Shown in pieces: positions 11,590 to 25,000 of a stretch of DNA of 64,000 nt; position 1 is the stretch's first letter; each line of letters begins with the position of its first letter. This stretch comes from Fomitopsis serialis. Taxonomy: Eukaryota > Basidiomycota > Agaricomycetes > Polyporales > Fomitopsidaceae. Location of the stretch: positions 233,117 through 297,116 of the forward strand of contig NW_025955003.1 of assembly GCF_022376445.1 (NCBI RefSeq). Direction: 5' to 3'. The notes under the pieces were generated by a model. The model had not been told where the DNA came from. It ran no database searches and saw only the letters and a list, made by a program, of their open reading frames with translations. The position numbers and the translations under genes were made by a program.

Positions 11590-14500
11590 ATGGTACAATG
11601 CAGCTCTGTCTGTGCTCTAGTTCTTTCCCTTGCTTGCACTAGCTATGCTCTCAGTCCTCCGGTCAAGGTCGAGCTGCAGTCTTCTTGGCTTGCACCGCCA
11701 CCACTTCTTGAGTCGATGTGAGTGACGCATTCTCCTCTATATGTTCTGATCTGAGACTTTCCAGAGAATCCATTGCTCTGGAAGAACCAGAGGCCTTCTT
11801 CCCTCTCCTCGATGTACTCACCAACCCAGAGGCGCAACCGGACCCGGTTCCGACTTCCTCGGAGGCAGCCCACAAGTACGCCTTTGACACTGCGTTGGCG
11901 GAGGGCTTCCTAGCGGGACCTGGCGCGCATGTCTCAGCCGAAATGAACCTCGCATTGCACGCTGCGACGCCCAAGATAGAAGCGTTCTACCAGTACTATA
12001 TGGATCGGCACGCAGTTCGGAGGGACGCCATAGACGACGCTAGATGTGAGTCGTGGGTGGATTGGTACGGAGAGGTCGTCTGTGATGGGGAGACTCTCGC
12101 ACGTCTCGCCGGCGTAGACACCATCGGCCCTCCGAACTCGATTGACGCAGAAAAGTGAGTCAATATATTTCGTCCTTGAAGAACCCCACGCGTGACCGGC
12201 GGTCGCTCAAAGATCGTACACGTCCCCGAAGCTCATGTCCTTCGACCATGTCGAGCCGTCGCCCGCATTGACGCTAGAGCGCCCGCCTCGCACCGCTATT
12301 CTCTATGCCTCGCTGTCATCCGCCAACTTCTGGGAACTGCATTCATTCCTATACGCATCGTCTCGGGCACCCAACCCGCATCTTGAGTATGTTCTGCGGC
12401 CTATACCGCCCGCCGTACGTGATGACTCGAAGAGAAGCTACCTTTCTGGCTACGGCGTCGCCCTTGACCTAAAGAAGATGGACTACCTCGCTCTGGATGA
12501 CAGACGACAAAGTAGGCTCGACTATCTTGTCCTTTCTGGATCGTTCTCACTCGCACAGGCTCCGATGAAAACACAGACGAGGTGGATGACGCTACGCCGT
12601 CCGCGATAGCCACGGACCCTGTCATGGCCCTGATTCACCAGTACCCTGAGAACACGACCGCCGATGCAAGCGCACCCCTCACTGCGGAGGAACTTCTCGG
12701 TACGTGCCATGCACGCACACAGAGAAACCCGCTTCTTACCACTCGGCGGACAGAGATTGACCTGCAGGCTGCACAGATCATCCGAGACGCGGACGAACCT
12801 CTCTCGATCCTAAAGCAACTGGCCCAGAACTTCCCGAGGTACGCCACGTCCCTTTCCCGCCAGGTGACATTCGACGCCGGCCTCGCGGAGGAAGTCGAGA
12901 ACAACCAGGTAGTCGCGCGAAGCGGCACCAACGTCGTATGGCTCAACGGCGTGCTCTTGTCCGAGAAGGACATGAACCCTTTCGCGTACGTCATCCCAGA
13001 CTGTCGACACACCGGTGTTCTGACCCACTGGACATCGCAGCTTGCTGAGGCTGCTGAGGAGGGAACGTGGGATTATGCAGTCGTTGACGTCGCTCGGGTT
13101 GTCGACAAGCCAGGCACTTGAGCTTCTCACGCATCCCTACATCAGCGCGGCTCAGAGCGCGTCAGATGTCCTGGACGGTATAGTCGATGCTAGCGACCGA
13201 CAAGAAGGCGGCGACGTGATTCAATGGCTGAACGACTTCGAGAAGGACTCGCGGTACGTCATTCGCTGCTGTTCTGTCTGTGCTGTATTGATGCGGTTTG
13301 ACTGGACATCAGATATGGACGATGGGCGAAAACTCTGAACGTGGTTCGTACTATGCAGATCAATTGCTCCAGAAGGGCTCGCTGATGCCTGACCTCCCAG
13401 TTCCTGCGTCCTATGTACCCTGGCCAATTCCCCAATTACGGAGGTAACATCTTCAACATCGTGATCGTCGCGGACTTTTCCCAGACCAGCTCGCTACACT
13501 TCCTGGCGACGACCATCTCCAACATCCTCGCCCGTAACTTCCCGTTCCGGTGGGGTATCGTGCCTATAGTGGAGACCGAGGAAGGTGGGTGGTGTTGGCT
13601 ATATACTCAGCAGTGCGTGCTGACCTAAGCTTTCGGCCTAGCTGCGAAGATGGCCCGTCTGCTGTTCTACCTGATGGAACGCGTCGGGAAGGCCAACGCC
13701 TTGGAGTTTGTTCGTCACGTACGTCTGCCTGTTGAGACTGCCAGAGGCTTGATGTGATAACGTCGACCAGATTTCGCAAGGTAACAGACCCATGGAGACG
13801 ACTGTCCCCACAGTGGACTGGGGCTTAGTGCGCAACGCCTTCAACTCGTTCCGAGCCTCTAGTCAAGAACATGGGGAGGCTCCTATTCCTGAACTGGACG
13901 TAATACTCAACGGCGAGGTTGGGGAGCTGAACGGAAATGTAGAGAAGGCGCGAGCGTATGCAGCCAGGCTTGGTGCCACGTCGGAAGCTGCGCCGCATGG
14001 ACATGCCTTCGTCAACGGGAAGCACTTCGACTTGGATGACGTATGTCGGCTTCGTGGACGGTGTATGCGACACTGTGCTGAGTACCTGTGCAGCATTTCT
14101 TGCAACTCATGCAGGTGGAGCTCCGGGAGGAGATGGAATATATCCAAGAACAAGTCAGTTGGTCCATTTATAGAGTTTCTGAGATGCTGATGCTCTATGT
14201 TTGGTAGCTCATCTTGGGAATACTGACGGATGCCACGGCGGGCGATATCTCGACATACTTCTACGGCTTGCCTGTTGCGTCGAAGAGGAGGAACAAACAC
14301 ATTTATCCATCCTCCAAGGCCGGCGACTTGCGAATCAGCAACCTGTTCGATTCGGTCGTGAAGTACGGTTTCCCGAATGGACCAGGGTCGTTCGTGTATC
14401 CTTGTACGTCATCTTCTGGGCTTTACCGACAGAAAGTACCTTGACGTGCTTTGTTTAGCTGAGCTGCAACAGGTCCCGCTGACGACCTACGTCGTCGCTG

Positions 14501-17500
14501 ACTTGGATACTGAAGCCGGCCAAGCGTTCGTGAGAGAAGCTCTGACTGCCGCGGTACGTTCTCCACCTCGCCAAGCCGAGCGATGACTTCGTTCTAAAGC
14601 TCTCACAGGGCACGGAGTTCCCATCGCGCATCACATTCATCCACAACCCCGCTGCTGGATCCGCCGAGCCCGTCACCCGCCCACAAGTGTCATCACTCTT
14701 CACGCAGCTGATTATCAACGGCCTTCTCGAGCGTGCCTCGCCTAGTCGCCTTCTCAAGATCCTTGGCTTCGGTGACGTCGCAGTGCCTAATCATAACCGA
14801 CAGATCGTGATTTCCCCGGAGAGCGAGTTGGATGAGATACTAGGGAAGACAGAGCTGAACGACGAGGAATACACGGAGTACATCAAGACGAGTCGCCTTG
14901 TTGTGCGAGACCTGGGCTTCGCTCCTGGACAACAGGGTTGGTTGTCAACGGTCGTGTACGTCGGAGCTACTCCTGGCCTCCCCCTTGTTCTAACCGCGGT
15001 CGTAGATCATTGGGCCTGTTGCCCCCGGAGAGTTCGAGTCGCAGGACTTTCCTATCCTGTCGGCTTATGAGCTTCGAAAGCGTGTGCAGCCCGTTATCGA
15101 TGCATTGCAGAATGTGACGGAGTCGCTTCAAGAGTATGATCGGTAAGATTACGTGCGGTATATTGGCACAGATGCTCACACCCACTGTAGGGCTTCGTAT
15201 GCGGAAGTGGTCACGCTGGCTTCTTCGCTGATATCAGCCATCGAGCTACCGGACCCTAGTGAGGTTGGGCTCATGAACACGCCCCACAAACCTCGCCAGT
15301 TAAAGTATCAGCTTCTGGACGGAGAGTACACGTGGGTCCACCTTGTAAATGGCCGTCGGTGTCTTGTACTGACTGGTCCGTAGCGCTTTCACTCTGGGGA
15401 TAACTCGACAGCGTTCTATCACTTCGGTATTCTACTGGATCCCCTGAGTGAAGCTGCGCAAAAATGGTCAAGCTTGATGCAGGTGAGCATCTCAGACGTT
15501 GAGCACTGATCCGTCGTTGATGCAGGGACTACTTCAGTGGCTGCTCGAGATCCCTGGAGTGACGATAGAATTGCATTTGAATCCTGCCAAGTATGGAGAG
15601 GTCAGTCTATCGTACATAGACCACGTACAATAACTGACAGTCGGCCTAGCTCCCGCTCAAGCGATTCTATAGATACAATCTCTATCCCAGACTTGCATTC
15701 GACGAAAGCGGGTAAGTCGACAATGTCATGACTGACATGTCCTGATGTCCTGACTGACACACCTCTCTGGCAGGATGGAAATCCACGTTCAGACAGAGTT
15801 TACTGGGCTCCCCATCGAGCCGATTTACACACTTGCGATGGACGTCCCGCAGTCATGGCTAGCTCGACCACGCGAATCCTTGCATGATCTCGACAACATC
15901 CTCCTTGCGGGCCTGTCTGCCCAGGATCGTGTTCAGGGCGTGAAGGCAGTGTTCGATCTCGATTACTTGGTCGTCGAGGGCCATGCGAGAGACATGTTCA
16001 CGAATGGTCCCCCTCGCGGGCTCCAGCTTCAACTCGCGTCGAATGCCGGTGCTCCCATCGCTGATACGCTGGTTGTCGCGAACCTTGGTTACCTGCAATT
16101 CCGAACCAAGCCAGGGGTGTTCCGCCTCGAGATTCGTCCAGGGAGAGGGCGCGAAGTCTTCAGAATGGAGAGCGTTGGCAACGAGGGTTGGGGTAGTCCG
16201 TCGGTGGAACAATCCGGAGACGAGATTACGTTGACCAGCTTTGAGGGTCTGACCTTATATCCACGCCTGGTCAGACTTCCGGGCATGGAGAGAGTAGACG
16301 TCTTGGCTGATGTTGCTCCGGTTCATTCATCACAATCTGGATTGCTAGACACCGTAGTCTCTCGGTAAGCCACTTGACCGTTTCCTTGGCTTTTGACGAT
16401 CCGCCTATATCTTCTGTTTGTAGCATATCGTCACTCTTCGGCGCCCATACGACCCAGGCAATGACTTCAATTGAGAACAAACCAGCGGAGATCAACATCT
16501 TCACAGTGGCATCAGGGCTGCTCTATGAAGTGAGTTATTGTCACTTCGAACGCCAGGCCGTGCTGAAGACACTTCTACATAGCGCTTCGCGTCCATTATG
16601 ATCTTGAGTGTCTTGCGCAACACGAATCATAGCGTCAAGTTCTGGTTCATCGAGAACTTCCTCTCGCCGTCGTTCTTGGTTGGTCATCATTTAGATATAT
16701 GCCTTGCAGAGGCATCCTGACTTGTTTGTGTAGGAATTTCTCCCTCACTTTTCTGAGGCATACGGTTTCCAGTACGAGCTCGTAACATACAAGTGGCCGT
16801 CCTGGCTCCGGGCACAGAAGGAGAAACAGCGTATCATCTGGGCCTACAAGATCCTATTTTTGGACGTCCTTTTCCCCATGGACCTCAAGAAGGTCATCTT
16901 CGTCGACGCGGATCAGATCGTCCGGGCCGATCTGAAGGAACTCGTCAACCTCGACCTCCATGGTGCTCCCTACGGGTACACCCCCATGGGCGATGACAAC
17001 GTCGAGATGGAAGGGTTCCGCTTCTGGAAGACCGGATATTGGAAGGAATTCCTTAGGAACCTACCGTATCATATCAGGTGCGCCAACCGACACTGTCAGA
17101 TTTGAACCTTACTGACGGTCCTGTAGTGCGCTATACGTGGTCGACTTAGTTCGCTTCCGACAGGTCAGTGGAACATGATGCATGCTGTTCTCGTGGCTGA
17201 CCTGAAATCCACTATCTGTAGATGGGTGCCGGCGTAAGCAGGTCCTCTTGGCTGGAATTGGACCGCGTGCTTACATTCACGCAGGACATACTGCGTGGCC
17301 ACTACCAACAACTATCCGCTGATCCCAACTCACTTGCAAACCTCGACCAAGGTAAGTGCATTCATGATTTGCGAAAGACGTTGCTCAAGCGTTCGACGCA
17401 GATCTTCCGAACAACCTACAACGGGATGTGCCCATTGTGAGTGCTGCAGTCGCATCTGATCTCCGAGGTTTCTCACCCTCTACTTAGTTCTCCTTACCTG

Positions 17501-17996
17501 AGGATTGGCTATGGGTGCGTATATTATCGGCTTGTGGTCTCATGAATATTTATCCACATCAATCATTGTGTTCTTAGTGCGAGACTTGGTGTAGGTGTCA
17601 TTATATCGACCTTGCTAGTCAAGATACTGATCTGCATGTACACTCTGATAGGCAGCAAAGATCGGCTGCACCGCGCAAAAACGATTGATCTCTGCCAAAA
17701 CCCCCTCACGGTAAGATTCACTCAACCAATGCCATCAGCGCGCTCATCTAACTCATGCTGTTTGCGATGCAGAAAGAGCCAAAGCTCTCTCGTGCACGTC
17801 AATCCCTGAGTGGGAAGAGTATGACACGGAGATTGCGCGTTTCGCGCGTCAGCTTGCCGAAGAGGGCAAGATGCTTTCTGGGATCGTCGCTGCTGATGTG
17901 AACGTCCTTGCAGAGGTGGGATCGAGCAAGTCGCCCGCCCCGGACGTCGGGACGGAGAACGAGGTGGAAGAAAGTGTCCCGAGAGATGAGCTGTGA
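11590..17996 (+). CDS. gpt1: UDP-glucose:glycoprotein glucosyltransferase (UGGT)
   Basis: ER folding sensor that re-glucosylates misfolded N-glycoproteins so that calnexin rebinds them. I can follow 31 exons; their lengths sum to 4798, and restoring two single-base deletions gives 4800, i.e. 1599 residues, the usual family size. ATG at 11590 starts a signal peptide ([16 protein letters not shown]). Next come the thioredoxin-like sensor domains ([48 protein letters not shown]) and a beta-rich part. The C-terminal GT24 catalytic domain runs from [13 protein letters not shown] and includes the DxD motif in FVDADQIV, then RFRQMGAGDILRG. The protein ends in RDEL, an ER-retrieval signal. Frame breaks: GGG at 14935-14937 (before LVVNGR) and AA at 17801-17802 (before PEWEEYD). 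Exons 25 (17222-17233, 12 nt) and 29 (17578-17590, 13 nt) are micro-exons. Confidence 0.93.
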
Positions 17997-18178
17997 GGAT
18001 ATATCGCGAGGTATAGCACTGCATAGTATAGATTCCTAAATTATGTATTGGATTTTCGGATACTGACCCTATCACAACATCAACTTGCAGTCAGTGCCGT
18101 CACGTCAGTAGCTACTATGGCGGCACGACCCCAATCGTCGCTGCGAGACGTCGACAAACTGCAGAGGAAAGCACAAAG

Positions 18179-18691
18179 TTGATGAGCACCAACCACGGCG
18201 GTTTGCATTCTGCCATCCTTGCTCGCCAGAGCAAGGCTCTCAGTGGGAAGCGTACTTACATCATGGGATTTTGGCAATCCTTAGCGATTGCCAGTACGCT
18301 CAGCACTGTGCCGCAAGAATGCGCCGACTGCTTTGGCCTCACCTGCGCTTGTAACACCTCCCGCATCCTGTCGATCTGTGACACTGGGGGATCTCAACTT
18401 GCGGTTTTCGATATAACCTTTGGCGCCTCGCTGGACCGGTCAGGGAGCCTCGAGCAGCACGCGCACGCGCAAGCGAAGCTCGTACTTCAGCGGCTCAGAC
18501 GGGTCCTCAGCTTTTTGGGCCAGGATGCGTCCAAACCGCTACCCGTGACTAGCTTCTTCCTATTTGGCTTTACTGTAAGCGGGAGCTGGACGACAGGTAG
18601 ATTGCTCGAGGACGCAGGTGACGAGGGTGTCTGCAGCTGTCTGGCTTGTGGTTTGGGTCATTGCAACTCGGGACGATGGACACCACCCTGA
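18179..18691 (+). CDS. Unrecognised open frame, possibly a gene fragment
   Basis: A 170-codon frame starting 183 bases after the glucosyltransferase stop. Its middle (QLAVFDITFGASLDRSG, then KLVLQRLRRVLSFLGQ) reads like a folded domain, while the last 40 codons do not. A GTAAGC donor after SFFLFGF could mark the true exon end. I recognise no family. It may be a single exon of a small gene or a remnant. The flanks (17997-18178 and 18692-19154) show nothing else. Confidence 0.25.
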   Translation: MMSTNHGGLHSAILARQSKALSGKRTYIMGFWQSLAIASTLSTVPQECADCFGLTCACNTSRILSICDTGGSQLAVFDITFGASLDRSGSLEQHAHAQAKLVLQRLRRVLSFLGQDASKPLPVTSFFLFGFTVSGSWTTGRLLEDAGDEGVCSCLACGLGHCNSGRWTPP

Positions 18692-19154
18692 TGAACCTGA
18701 CTGTTGTAACATTGATCACAACGTCGAGGAGGGCTGACCGAATGCGACTTCTACAGTACGTACCGTCACAAAATAGCAGAAGCGTCGCATGGCACACGCT
18801 AAAGTTATTCTGAACCTATTGGCGGATTGACACCTTGTACTCAGCTTTCACAATATTTTGCGACTCTATGATCCCGAAGGAGTATAGCAGATGCAGTTCA
18901 ACGCAAAAGCAGTAGCGTCGGAAGTATGTACTATGTATGTCTGATGGAATATCGGGGACGTAGAGAGCTGAGGAGACGGTGATCCGGGTGAAGGACGGAG
19001 GGCGACTACCAAATCTGGCGGTCACGCAATTTGAAGTCCGATGCGGCCGTTGTGGCGCGCTGCAAATCAAGGGCTTCGACCTGCCTTCGACTACGTCCAC
19101 CACCGGCTCAGCCTATTCTTCGTCGTCGCCCTCTCTGCAGGCACTCTTGACGCT

Positions 19155-21662
19155 ATGGACGTGGACATGAAAATCAAAGACGACGTTGACGACAAGCGGG
19201 ACCGCGAAAGGGACCGTGACGCAGACCGCGATAGGGAGCGCGACAGAGAAAGGGAGAGAGAAAGGGAGAGGGACAGAGACCGCGACTCCAGGCGCGACCG
19301 CGACAGAGACCGTGATCCCAGGCCGTCTGGTGCGTCTCAACTTCACCCGATATTCAGCGTAACACTAATCCCTGTCTTTGTGTCTTCAGCTCGCAGTCGG
19401 AGGAGCGACCACTGGGAACCCGACGACCGGCGCAATGGAGACGTGAGTGGGAGTCATTTCATCTGTATTGAAAATAAGTTAAGCGTTCTACAGCGCCGCA
19501 AGAGGTCGCGCAGCCGTTCTCCGTCCCGTCCGCGCAGACGCTCTGGCTCCCCACGGCGTCGGTCACGTCGATCACAGTCTCGTTCGCGCTCTCGTTCACG
19601 TTCCCCTCGTTCACGCAGCCGCGAACGGCGGAACGCCGACCCCTTCAGCCGCTCGCTCGGCGGGCCCATGAATGCGCCGCACGAAGAGGCCGCCGAGTTC
19701 GCGAAAGTCAGCAAGCGCGAGAACCGCGTCTACGTCGGCAATCTCAGCTACGACGTCAAGTACAGGGACCTGATGGAATTCATGCGGGGAGGTGGGTGGG
19801 GGATCTTCAGATTAGTTCTTCGGTGGTCGTCGTCTTTCTTGGAGGTGGAGATGAACGTGGAGGCAGAAGCAGCGTGGCGACGGAGGCGCAGACTCTGCTG
19901 CAGCCGCAGCCTGCAGACACGAGGTGTAGGTCCGTGCGCGCGCGATCTCAGGAGAGCCGGCTTCAGGAAAGGAAGAGAGTCCGTGACGGCGATATTGGAG
20001 GGCAGCTAGCTGCACGAAAGAGCTGCTTGAGGAACGAGATTGCATTGCGAGGCCAAGGCCAGGAGAGGATTTGCTGGAGTTTGCTGGTTTACTGATGGAC
20101 GGCGAGTTGAGAGGATGGCTTATTGATGGGAGCTTTCTTTTGGGGTTGTTAGCTGGAGAGGTCCTGTTCGCCGAAGTTTTGATCACCCCCACCGGCGTCT
20201 CCAAGGGATGCGGGTGAGTAATGACATCTTTTTGCACGTCGACCGTTTATTTATGAAATTCCTAGTATCGTCGAATATGCCTCGCAAGAGGACGCTCAGC
20301 GGGCCATCCGCGAACTCTCCGAACAACTTCTGCTTGGGCGACCGGTCTTCATTCGCGAAGTGAGTGCATTGCTGTTGGATTTTCGTCTTCCGACTGACCT
20401 TGGATCTAGGACGAGAACACGAGTCGCGGTTCGGTGCGACGCCTGTTCCAGGTAAGATTGGTATGGCTATGGCCGGCCAAGGGTTGCACGCCGCACCACC
20501 GCCACGCCCTGCCTCGCACAACTACTTCGGAGGCCAAACTGCCAACCCAGGCAATCAGCTGTATGTTGGAAACGTATGCACTCTTCAATTCCCAAGTCAT
20601 GCACGTTTGCCAATGTATTTGACTTTTGCCAGCTCCCGTATCAAGCCGGATGGCAAGACTTGAAAGACCTGTTCCGCTCTGCAGGAAACATCATCCGGGC
20701 AGACATCAATATTGGTGCCGATGGTCGCCCCAAGGGGTCCGGTACCGTAATTTTCGAGACCTCAAAAGATGCCCAACAGGCCATCAGTATGTGCCGGCTC
20801 TGTACGTTCAGAACCAAAGCTCACTCTGCTCTCCAGGTATGTACAACGGTTCGATTGGTACGGGCGCACACTAGAAGTCCGAGAGGTGGGTTTCTTGCCC
20901 ATTATCACCCCTACGCACCCACATATCATGCGTACAGGACCGTTACGCGGGTCTTTCCGGCCCAGGGTCCTACCGTGGTGGCCTCCGTGGTGGCCCCCGT
21001 GGTGGCCCACGGGGTGGCCCCAGAGGTGGACTCCGGGGTAGCCACCGTGGAGGCGCTTACGGCGGCGCTGGCGCTGGTGGCGGCCGAGAGTTCAACGAGG
21101 GCCTCTACGCGCCCTACTCCGGTCCTGACCAGGCTGGTGGTGCCGCCCTGAACGGATTTGACGCCGGCTATCCCGCTGCGTATCCCGGCTTTGAAGCTGA
21201 GCCGAGCCAGCAGATCATGGTCCGGAACGTGAGTGCATAATTATGTATAGTTCGTGGAGGGCTGGGCTGAGGTTTTTGATTGTAGCTGCCGTGGTCTACG
21301 GCGAACGAGGATTTGGTGGAGCTGTTTGAGACCACCGGCCAGGTAGAGCTGGCCGAGATCTTGTTCGAGGGTACCCGTTCGAAGGGCTGTGGTGTCGTGC
21401 AGTTTGGCCAGGTGACGGAGGCTGAGACTGCCATCGGTAAGCTGTGTTGTGGATGGTTTCGTCGTGTGTTGCTGACAGCATCACAGCAAAATTCCAGCAA
21501 TACATGTATGGTGGCCGTCCTCTGGGTGAGTACAGCCACGTCTCCACCCATGCAAACACTCATGTCCCGCTAGACGTGCGCTTCAATGACCGCTGGCACA
21601 CTTTCACGCCTAGCGCCGCAAAGGGCGGTCAAGCTGTCCCCATTCAAGCAGAAGCTGCTTGA
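19155..21662 (+). CDS. Three-RRM SR-like mRNA-binding protein (Gbp2/Hrb1 type)
   Basis: Nuclear mRNA-binding protein similar to yeast Gbp2/Hrb1, which accompany spliced mRNA to export and surveillance. The start at 19155 gives an N-terminus of Arg/Asp dipeptides, followed by an RS-rich block (RSRSRSPRSRSR). RRM1 contains RVYVGNLSYDV and is interrupted by an unusually long 361-nt intron (19792-20152). RRM2 (NQLYVGN, LPYQAGWQDLKDLFR) follows GATPVPGKIGMAMAG. Then comes an RGG-rich linker (about 20940-21050), and RRM3 (IMVRNLPWSTANEDLVELF) lies near the end. Other introns are 50-70 nt. Two single-base losses break the frame: C at 20418 (before ESRFGAT) and T at 20850-20851 (before DWYGRTLEVRE). 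The stop is 390 bases from the stop of the convergent TPS2 gene. Confidence 0.87.
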
Positions 21663-22051
21663 CCACACATCTTCCCTCCTTGCTTCCCCAAAACTTGCTC
21701 CACTCATCAGTGTATTTGTGCGAGGGTGTCTATGATTTCTGATTCTATGCTACGATACATCCAAGCATCATCTGCTGTTCTACGGTATTTCTCTTCTGCG
21801 CTGTATGCTATGTCCCTAAGTAAATATGCTTGGGTGTCAAAATATACACGATTGGTGCTGCGGCCACATTCACATCGCACATTACACTCGTACAAATCGC
21901 CTCGTGTGCGTAAGACCTGTCCGTCGAGGAACCACAAGTCTCGTGTATGCGCTGCGGATTCACTGTCAGGGACCGAGAGAGAGGAGAGAAAGAAGTCATA
22001 AAGGTCGTGAAATATGCATAGCCTTGCCTAGATGAGTTGCGAGGAACGACC
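21663..22051. other. Convergent 3' spacer
   Basis: The 390 bases between two facing stop codons; must hold both polyadenylation regions. No gene or structure seen. Confidence 0.5.
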
Positions 22052-25000
22052 TCAGAGCTTCGCATCTGCCTCGTCCCTGGCGATGTGCCCGAGGTCGAGC
22101 AGATGGGTGACGACGTCCTCGGGACTGGGGACGTGCCATGCCGCGAGCGTACGCTTGCTGCTGTGGCCGACGGCCGTCGTGAATGCGCCTTCGCGCGTGA
22201 GCTGGAGGTCGACGGGCTTGAACTTGCTCGCGTCTTCGCCGGCAACCAGGGTGACCGACAGCGGCGGGTCGAGCGTCGCCTGTGTCTTGTCGCCGTTGAA
22301 CAGGAGGAGCGCGCGGAACATGTCTTCGTCGGTCTAAACCGCTGTTAGATACGCATGCGGAGCAGCGTGTGTGGTGCTGCGCACCTTGTCGTCGCCAGCA
22401 CAGAAGACGAACTCGGCGTCGGGGTTGTAGTAGAGGATGCGCTTGACGATCTCGCCCTTGTTGACAGCCAAGGGACGAACCTCAAGGTTCTTCTTGCCAA
22501 CGAGGACTGTAGACAGCTTAGCCTCAAGTAATCATCACGCAGGGGATAAAGGGCTTACCCTCAATGGGGCGTTTGCGAGCGAGGTTGTTCTCGAGTAGGT
22601 CCTGGCATTGTCTGCACTGGAAAAGACTGGGCCCAATGAGTCCCACGGATGCTGCTGTAGACAGAGGGCGGACTCACCCCCACTCTGGGTCCGCCGAGCG
22701 GTAGTGCCACGTAATCGAGCTCTTCTTGACCTCAATATGACTCCCCGAAGTGCGCTACGACGCCAATGTCAACACAAGATCCAACTCCAACGGCGCCGCA
22801 GCACGGCTCACCTCAGTGTAGTACTTGAATATCTCCAGCACCTCGCCCATCCACTCCATGTCCAGGTGCTCCGTGAAGTTCGTCCACTCGCTCGAGCCCG
22901 GCTCGCGCACGAAGCCACCGTGCTCGGCGCTCATGCCGAGGCCACGGATGTGGCCGAGGTGCTGCTCGAGGAACGCACCGTCGCGGCCAGAGATGATGAA
23001 GACGACGTTGCGCGGGTCCTTGCTGAGGTTCTCGAGCGCCTCGAGGGTCTGTGGCGAGGGCACCGCCGCACTCGGGACACGCACGATCGGTGAGAGGGTT
23101 CCCTGCACACAACCCGTTCAGCATGCGGACGGATGAGCACGAAGAGGACCGCACGTACATCGTAGTCGAGCAAGAACAGCCGCTTCTTCGCGGCACGGTA
23201 CTGCGCCTCCAGGCGGTCCTTGGGCATGGGGAGGGTCATCTTCGCAAGGTTCTGCCCGCCGATCTGCTGGAGGAGGATCTTCGCGAGCGTCGCGGCCCAC
23301 GTGTGCGACGTGTGTGTCCGCACGGTGTCGTACAGCGTTGCGTGCCGCCGCGCCTTCTCGTCGTCAGCCATCGTCAGCCCACGGTGCATCGCCGCGGCGA
23401 CTTCCTGGAAATCACCGGTATGTAAGCATCAGCGTTTCGGCGCCTCCGCGATGATATGTGGTAGGGATGTCAGCCGCTGGCGTGGGGAGAGTGGACATAC
23501 CACAAGGTTCCACGGGTTGACTTGCATGGCGTCGCCCATGTTGCTGGATATGCCCATGAACTCGGAGAGGACGAGCGGGCTCTTCTTCGAGCGGTTCTGC
23601 GCGAGGATGAACTCCATCGAGGTGGTGTTCATGCCATCCCGAAGAGGTGTGATCACACCGAGGTCCGCAACTGACAGTAGCGCGTAGAACTCGTCTTTCT
23701 TGATAGTCTGGTGGCTGTGACAGTGACAGGTAGGCGTCAGCGCCAACGGTCCACATGTGCATGGTGGATGTAGCGACGTACTAGTGGTGCACAGGAATGA
23801 AGTCGAGCGAACCATACTCGCCATTGATATGCGCGACAAGCTCAGAGACCTGTCGCTCGAGCTTGGGCGAGTCGGACAGCGCGGGGGACGTCACCTGGAT
23901 CAGGACGACGTTCCCAATCCACTGGGGGTAATCACACAAGAGCTTCTCAAACGCACGAAGCTAGGAACAGACATGTCAGCCAAAACACAGGCGCGTCCGA
24001 ACAAGCCCGAACTCACCTTCTGCACAACACCCTTCACGACGTCGAGCTTATCACGCCCAACAATGATCTTCTTCCCCTCGTACAGCGCACGGAGCGCCTC
24101 GAGCTTCGGCTGAATGCCCGGGCGCAGACTGTCTCACGAATAGCTGTCAACACCCACCTCACCCGGCGCGCAACTCCGGAGTACTCACGTATCCTTCTCA
24201 ACCCGCTCCGCGTCGACGCCGACGGGGCAGTAAGCAATCGACGCAACGTGTCCCGCAACATCGATTCCGCCCGTCGCCGTAATCTCATATCCGCACACGC
24301 GGACACACGACGAGGTGAAGTGCCGAGAATACGAGTACGTCTACACCCACCCCAAAATAGAAATAAAGGTGAACATCACCGATGGGGAAGGGTAGCAAGA
24401 TAGGACGGAGCGCGCACCTGGAAGCAGATGAGGTTTGCGCCGAGCATGCCGTCGAGGATCTCCTTCCTGCGCGGCAAGCACCGGAAGATCTCCGAGCTCG
24501 GGAACGGCGTGTGCACGAAGAGGCCGACCGCGGCTTCTGGGAGGGCCTGGCGGAGCATCGACGGTACGAGCAGTAGGTGGTAGTCATGGATCCAGATAAG
24601 GTCGCCTGCGCGTCGTGTGAGCACTCGCAGAAGAATGGTGAGAAAAAACGGAGACGGACCGGGCTTGTATACTTCGACGATGCGCTTCGCAAAGGCCTCG
24701 TTGACGGCTTTATATGCGCCCCAATGCGCGTCGGCAGACGCATACTCGGTTGCGACATCCTGCCAGAGAAGGTAGTGGAAGAGTGGCCAGAGAGCTGCGA
24801 GAATGAAGAGTCATTAGTACGTGCGCAACATGGAGCGCGATTCACATGCAGGGAGTAGTTACGGCTATGCCTCAAAGCTATGCAGAACGCAAGGCTGCGC
24901 TGTGACGGGCCGATGTAACCGCTCACAGACAGCGAATGCGCATACAACCATTGCCAAGGCACATACATTGTCCGAAGACGGATCTCACCCCACGGGGACG

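Noticed and set aside
14900..14960. Programmed ribosomal frameshifting in UGGT
   Set aside because: The same type of one-base slip occurs in eight other unrelated genes with no shared slippery site or downstream structure, so missing bases explain it better.
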